From positions 1 to 64,000 of the forward strand of contig CAYGRE010000012.1 of the NCBI GenBank assembly GCA_964352215.1: DNA of 64,000 nucleotides, read 5' to 3'. Positions 60,519-64,000 of this stretch are shown here, one piece after another. The notes beneath the pieces are model-generated. The model made no database searches. It was not told the origin of the DNA and saw nothing but the letters and a program-made list of their open reading frames with translations. Position 1 is the first letter of the stretch, and each line of letters starts with the position of its first letter. The position numbers and the translations under genes were made by a program. Origin of the DNA: CAWUKT01 sp964352215 (GTDB lineage: Bacteria > Bacteroidota > Bacteroidia > J057 > JADKCL01).

Positions 60519-62456
60519 TTTGAGTTGAAACTTCAGGCCCAGGTAGTAGTTGCGGCCGGGCATGGGCCGCCAGGCGATGGCCTGATAATCTGCATTCCAG
60601 AGGTTGCGGATGCCAGCGTAGGTTTCCAGGCGGGTGGATTTCCCAAAGGTGTAGCCTCCTCGGATTTCTCCCAGGTGGTAGCCGGGCAGAAAGGTGGAAT
60701 GGTCACTGGAGGTATAGCGGATGCTGGTAAACTGTTGTGATGCGTAGAGGTTGAGGCGTTTGTAATTGCCCTGAAAGGAAACGGTACCGGTATGCAGCGG
60801 GGTATAGATCAACTGCTTATTGAGGGCAGTGGTCTGACCCGGTTGAGCCTCTATTCCCTGGCTGATGGCGAGGGCATAACCTGCCTTGATCCGGTAGAAA
60901 AATTCAGCGGTTTTTTGAAACCACTCCAGGCTGACTTCCCCCCCTTTGGTAAAGACCAATTGCACATTTTCCGGGGACCAGATATTGCTCTGTTGTGGAA
61001 CCCATTGAATCCAGTTGTCAATCAGGGAGGCATAAAAGTCGGTGCCAATGGCTAATTCCCGGTCATTTACATTGCTTCTTTTCGAGATCCATTTGTCAAA
61101 TCCAACTTCGGCAGTCCAGGAGGATTCAGTTTTCAGGTCAGGGTTTCCCCCAGGGACCCAGTATTGATCGTTGAGGGTGGGGAAACGGTAGTTCCGGGAT
61201 AGATTGGCATGTAAGCGGCTCAGGTTGTTGATGCGGTAATGGTAGGAGGCATATCCATAAGGAAGGGTCAGCTTTTCGTTTTGGTAGGACTGCCGGAGCA
61301 AGAGGTCAACCTGGTGTTTTCTTTTCCGCATATGCAGCTTTGCAAAGACGGTCGCTCTGGTCCGGGAAAGGTTCTCCGCAAAACCTTCTGAACGCGCTAC
61401 GTCATAGCCTGCCCTTGCCCCAAGGTTTAAATTGCCGTTAAAAGGAAGCTTGAGCTTAAATGGGGAAAACTCTACGTTGAGGTCGTTTTGGAGGGTGCGG
61501 GAATTGCTGGAAATGGACGCTTGCTCATTTTGGTAGTCGAGCCATTCAGAACTGTGGGAGAGGGTGCTGACCAATATCCATTTGTCTGAAATATACCTTC
61601 GAAATTCGAGTTGAGCTTTGAGGGCGCGGTCGTTTTGGGATTCGGTGAGGTTGTTGGTCAACATGGTGGGAGGCAAGTCCCGGTCTGCTGCATTGAACCA
61701 AACCCGGCCGATGATTCCTTTTTCATAACTGCCAATGCCAATCTGTTGCATGAGGGAGAGTTGGCCCATCTGACTGTGCTGAAGCGTATCAAGGGGGCTT
61801 CCTGGTTGAGCAATATTGCGAAAGGTGAAATCATTCTGACCTGTGATGGCCATGGCCTGGGTAGACATCCAGAGCTTTCCCTTGCGGAACTGCCCATCGA
61901 GGTGACTCCTGAAATTTCCAAAACTCCCGACTTCCTGCCCCAGCTCGAACCGTCTGCCATCTCCGTTGTAGTTAAAAAGCCCCCAGTTCGAAAGGTCAAT
62001 CGCACCACCAAGACCACCTGATCCCAAATCCAGGGAAGTGCTGCCAAAATGGACATTGATGCCGTCGAAGAGTCCGACCGCACCCAGGCTGAGATCAGTC
62101 TGACCCGTCATAGATGAATTCACGGGGATACCATTCCAGAAGATTTGGGTATGACCGGCTCCGGTCCCTCTTAAAGAGGGGGTGGACAGGCCTACTTGTC
62201 CATAGCTTTTGATGAAGACAGAAGGGATCTCGTTGAGGAGGCTTGCCAGGGGAGAGGTCTTGTGGAATTCAATTTGAACCGGGCTTATGCTGAGTACATC
62301 TACACGGGGGTTCAACTCTGTAATCTCAATCACGTCGAGCTCACTGATATTGATGCGTTCAGGTAATATATTCAGATCATCTATCTGCCCGGATAACCAA
62401 CCGGGATTCAGCAGTATGCCGCTTAAAATCAATAAGATGTAGAGTCTATTGTACAT
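60504..62456 (-). CDS. TonB-dependent receptor, BtuB-like
   Basis: A 650-residue outer-membrane receptor with a signal peptide to about residue 24. The plug domain is visible (SLLNEIPSVFIKSYGQVGLS, TPSLRGTGAGHTQIFWNGIP), followed by a barrel with aromatic strands and the C-terminal signature ending PGRNYYLGLKFQLKRKGL. There is no CarboxypepD_reg-like domain at the N-terminus, and the length is close to BtuB (about 600). Combined with a lipoprotein propeller directly downstream (ATGA overlap), vitamin B12 or another corrinoid is a plausible substrate. No cobalamin riboswitch is seen upstream. Confidence 0.88.
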   Translation of the reverse strand: MYNRLYILLILSGILLNPGWLSGQIDDLNILPERINISELDVIEITELNPRVDVLSISPVQIEFHKTSPLASLLNEIPSVFIKSYGQVGLSTPSLRGTGAGHTQIFWNGIPVNSSMTGQTDLSLGAVGLFDGINVHFGSTSLDLGSGGLGGAIDLSNWGLFNYNGDGRRFELGQEVGSFGNFRSHLDGQFRKGKLWMSTQAMAITGQNDFTFRNIAQPGSPLDTLQHSQMGQLSLMQQIGIGSYEKGIIGRVWFNAADRDLPPTMLTNNLTESQNDRALKAQLEFRRYISDKWILVSTLSHSSEWLDYQNEQASISSNSRTLQNDLNVEFSPFKLKLPFNGNLNLGARAGYDVARSEGFAENLSRTRATVFAKLHMRKRKHQVDLLLRQSYQNEKLTLPYGYASYHYRINNLSRLHANLSRNYRFPTLNDQYWVPGGNPDLKTESSWTAEVGFDKWISKRSNVNDRELAIGTDFYASLIDNWIQWVPQQSNIWSPENVQLVFTKGGEVSLEWFQKTAEFFYRIKAGYALAISQGIEAQPGQTTALNKQLIYTPLHTGTVSFQGNYKRLNLYASQQFTSIRYTSSDHSTFLPGYHLGEIRGGYTFGKSTRLETYAGIRNLWNADYQAIAWRPMPGRNYYLGLKFQLKRKGL

Positions 62457-62545
62457 CTGTTATTGCCTTGTGGCTGTTATCTTTTTGCGGTTGTTTTTGC
62501 TTTGCGATTGTCATCATCTCGCAGTTGTTATTGTTTCGAAATTCT

Positions 62546-62953
62546 CTATTGTCGGTCGGTGTACGGGTTGAGTACCTTCTCTGTGAATTCGTATTGGTCG
62601 TCGATTTTGATACGGAAAATGTAGACGGCCCCAGGCCAGTTGCGCAGTGGATGTTGTTCTTCCCACCCGCCCTGAGCGGTGGTGGTCCAATGGGTCAACC
62701 TGCGTCCGCGCAGGTCATACACCTCCACCTCAACTGAGGTTTCCACCCCCTCGTACTGAAGGAGTACGGTCCATTGACCGTCTTCTTCGCGCATGCCAAG
62801 CTCGGCCCTGGCCTCGGTTACCGGGGCTTCGCCCACCTGGACGGTGGTGCCTGCATGGGCGTAGCCATCGCCAGCGCCGCCTGTGTAGGGTGCCTGCGCC
62901 TTGCCTTGCAGGGCAAGGCCCAATCCCAAGGTGAGTGCAATGAGCCACCTCAT
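62546..62953 (-). CDS. Short protein consisting of a signal peptide and a T9SS-type tail
   Basis: A 135-residue exported protein: signal peptide MRWLIALTLGLGLALQGKAQ, about 30 residues of Gly/Ala/Val linker, then a T9SS type A-like beta-sandwich tail with the typical VEVYDLRGRRLTHW and AVYIFRIKID followed by a final TEKVL. There is essentially no cargo domain. Its start overlaps the stop of the upstream FGE-sulfatase-like gene by 4 bases (ATGA), so the two genes are coupled. It may be a free-standing anchor or a split partner of the enzyme. Confidence 0.7.
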   Translation of the reverse strand: MRWLIALTLGLGLALQGKAQAPYTGGAGDGYAHAGTTVQVGEAPVTEARAELGMREEDGQWTVLLQYEGVETSVEVEVYDLRGRRLTHWTTTAQGGWEEQHPLRNWPGAVYIFRIKIDDQYEFTEKVLNPYTDRQ

Positions 62954-64000
62954 CTACGCACCCCCCTTCCTCCGGACGTACCACGTCGGGATGTCGGGGC
63001 CAGCCCCGAATAGTACCGGTCCGAGACCGCCAGATCCCGGAATCCCGGGAGAATGCCGCTGTTCCAGCCGCCTCCACGGTAACCGCCGCCTACACTGCCG
63101 GGCCAGCCGGAGACATCGGCGTTTCCTCCTGCATCCAGGAGGCCATTTCCATTGTTTCCTGTGAAGGAAACACCCTCCGGACCTGCATTGACGCACTGTT
63201 CCCAGAGGTTACCGCTCATTTCCATTACCCCATAGTAGCTGGCACCGGATTGAAGACGATCACTCCCGGCCTGGGCAGCGAAGCCGCAACGGAGTGGGCC
63301 TTGGGGACCATCGTAGCCGTGACTGGCCAGGCCCACGGGAGACGAAGGGGATTCTGCTACCGCTTCCCAGCCGGTTCCATCCTGCAAAAGGGTATTGGCA
63401 TCCATCACCGCATCGGTTCCCCAGGCAAATTCTTCCGCGAAAGGGGCCAGCGGGCCTCGGCAGGCCTTTTCATATTCCAATTCCGTCATTGGAGACAGAC
63501 CTGCCCAATCAAAATAGGCGAGGAGGTCATCCCAATTCAGGAAATTACAAGCACGGTTTTGGGCATCTTCCTCACTGTTGAAAGTCCCATCAGCCGCAAG
63601 GTCGCAACCGAAGATGGCGGGCTGTCCATTTGAGCCGGGTTGGTAGACCCGGATTCCATTGCGCAGATTGGCAAAATGGGTAAAGGCATGGGTGCCAGCT
63701 TCCGCATAAGGCCCGGTTGTGGTCCGGGAGGCCTGCTGGTCAACCGTCAGATGATTGAGGAAATCCACATATTGCTCCTGGCTGATCTCATACTTCATGC
63801 AATAGAAACCATTGGTCCCTTTGGGATATGCTTCCGGGATCAATCCATTCGGAGGGTAAGTACTGTTTCCGCTGGTAAATCCGGGGTCGGGTCCGAGGTT
63901 AATATCAAATTCGTCAATAACCTGAACTGCTGCCTGAGTGCTACTTTCCCCTAAACTGAAATTGCTACTGCCATCTCCCAGCCAATAGGGCCCTTCCGGA
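62950..64000 (-). CDS. Formylglycine-generating-enzyme-like protein (partial, 5' end beyond the window)
   Basis: At least 350 codons, open to the right edge, so the true start lies outside the window; a TTG at 63843 is not the start, because the frame continues upstream with PEGPYWLGDGSSNF. SUMF1/EgtB/PvdO fold motifs: GFYCMKYEISQEQYVDFLN, NWDDLLAYFDWAGLSPMTELEYEKA and, at the end, MEMSGNLWEQCVNAG with GGGYRGGGW and DRYYSGLAPTSRRGTSGGRG. Members modify Cys or His substrates or act as non-catalytic structural proteins. Coupled to the small T9SS-tail gene. Confidence 0.88.
   Translation of the reverse strand, partial: PEGPYWLGDGSSNFSLGESSTQAAVQVIDEFDINLGPDPGFTSGNSTYPPNGLIPEAYPKGTNGFYCMKYEISQEQYVDFLNHLTVDQQASRTTTGPYAEAGTHAFTHFANLRNGIRVYQPGSNGQPAIFGCDLAADGTFNSEEDAQNRACNFLNWDDLLAYFDWAGLSPMTELEYEKACRGPLAPFAEEFAWGTDAVMDANTLLQDGTGWEAVAESPSSPVGLASHGYDGPQGPLRCGFAAQAGSDRLQSGASYYGVMEMSGNLWEQCVNAGPEGVSFTGNNGNGLLDAGGNADVSGWPGSVGGGYRGGGWNSGILPGFRDLAVSDRYYSGLAPTSRRGTSGGRGVRR

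Noticed and set aside
62457..62545. Cobalamin riboswitch before the BtuB-like receptor
   Set aside because: The 89-base gap is T/G-rich with degenerate GTTGTTAT-like repeats and is too short; no B12-box-like sequence was seen.

Overview
The window looks like ordinary chromosome from a member of the Bacteroidota, most likely a marine or sludge-type relative of Saprospiraceae/Lewinellaceae. The evidence is several proteins with type IX secretion (T9SS) C-terminal tails, a GLPGLI-family protein, a DUF2723 glycosyltransferase (GT117), a TonB-dependent receptor paired with a surface lipoprotein, two promoters of the Bacteroidota type (TTG or TTTG, 20-21 bases, TAnnTTTG), and many genes lacking a Shine-Dalgarno site. 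No rRNA, insertion sequence, integrase, phage gene or CRISPR array was seen. One tRNA (Gln, anticodon TTG) is present.

Layout. 1-12 kb: housekeeping genes (yicC, nadD, tRNA-Gln, prs, rplY, pth, a TsaC/YciO-family gene, ansA-type asparaginase, recF) and two T9SS cargo proteins, one a 783-residue DUF2341/glycine-rich/Ig-like protein. 12-21 kb: two overlapping amidohydrolase-like genes with degenerate metal sites, a lone nuoH, and clpC. 21-29 kb: accessory region with a PLP decarboxylase, a short-chain dehydrogenase, a toxin-like protein with a leader resembling injection-system cargo, an NTF2-like/methyltransferase pair, a five-unit 44-bp repeat array, and a T9SS beta-propeller. 29-41 kb: a lipoprotein alpha-amylase, a lipoprotein hydrolase with a helical tail, cytochrome P450, a lysoplasmalogenase-like protein, and a minus-strand run rlmB, thioredoxin-domain lipoprotein, DUF1572. 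41-54 kb: bioY, a GLPGLI protein, a second protein with the cargo-like leader, DUF2723 glycosyltransferase, pdhA, a coupled gpmI/exported protein/fluC operon, and a histidine kinase. 54-64 kb: a helical-repeat protein, a cluster of three small AidA/PixA-like paralogues, an ECF-type sigma factor with a short possible anti-sigma remnant, a BtuB/BtuG-like receptor-propeller pair, and a formylglycine-generating-enzyme-like gene that runs off the right edge, coupled to a small T9SS-tail protein.

The least explained structures are: (i) the cluster of AidA/PixA-like proteins at 56.7-58.3 kb, next to a sigma factor; (ii) two orphan proteins (24.7-25.7 kb and 42.6-43.6 kb) with leaders like those of Bacteroidota contractile-injection/DUF4157 proteins, but no injection machinery nearby; (iii) locus-specific short tandem repeats of 15-44 bp that begin at or very near stop codons at several places, the largest a five-unit 44-bp array enclosed by perfect 16-bp inverted repeats; and (iv) a three-fold 15-bp repeat in which every unit supplies its own AAGGGA-plus-ATG start for the propeller lipoprotein. 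All functions are assigned by reading motifs by eye; no database search was available.
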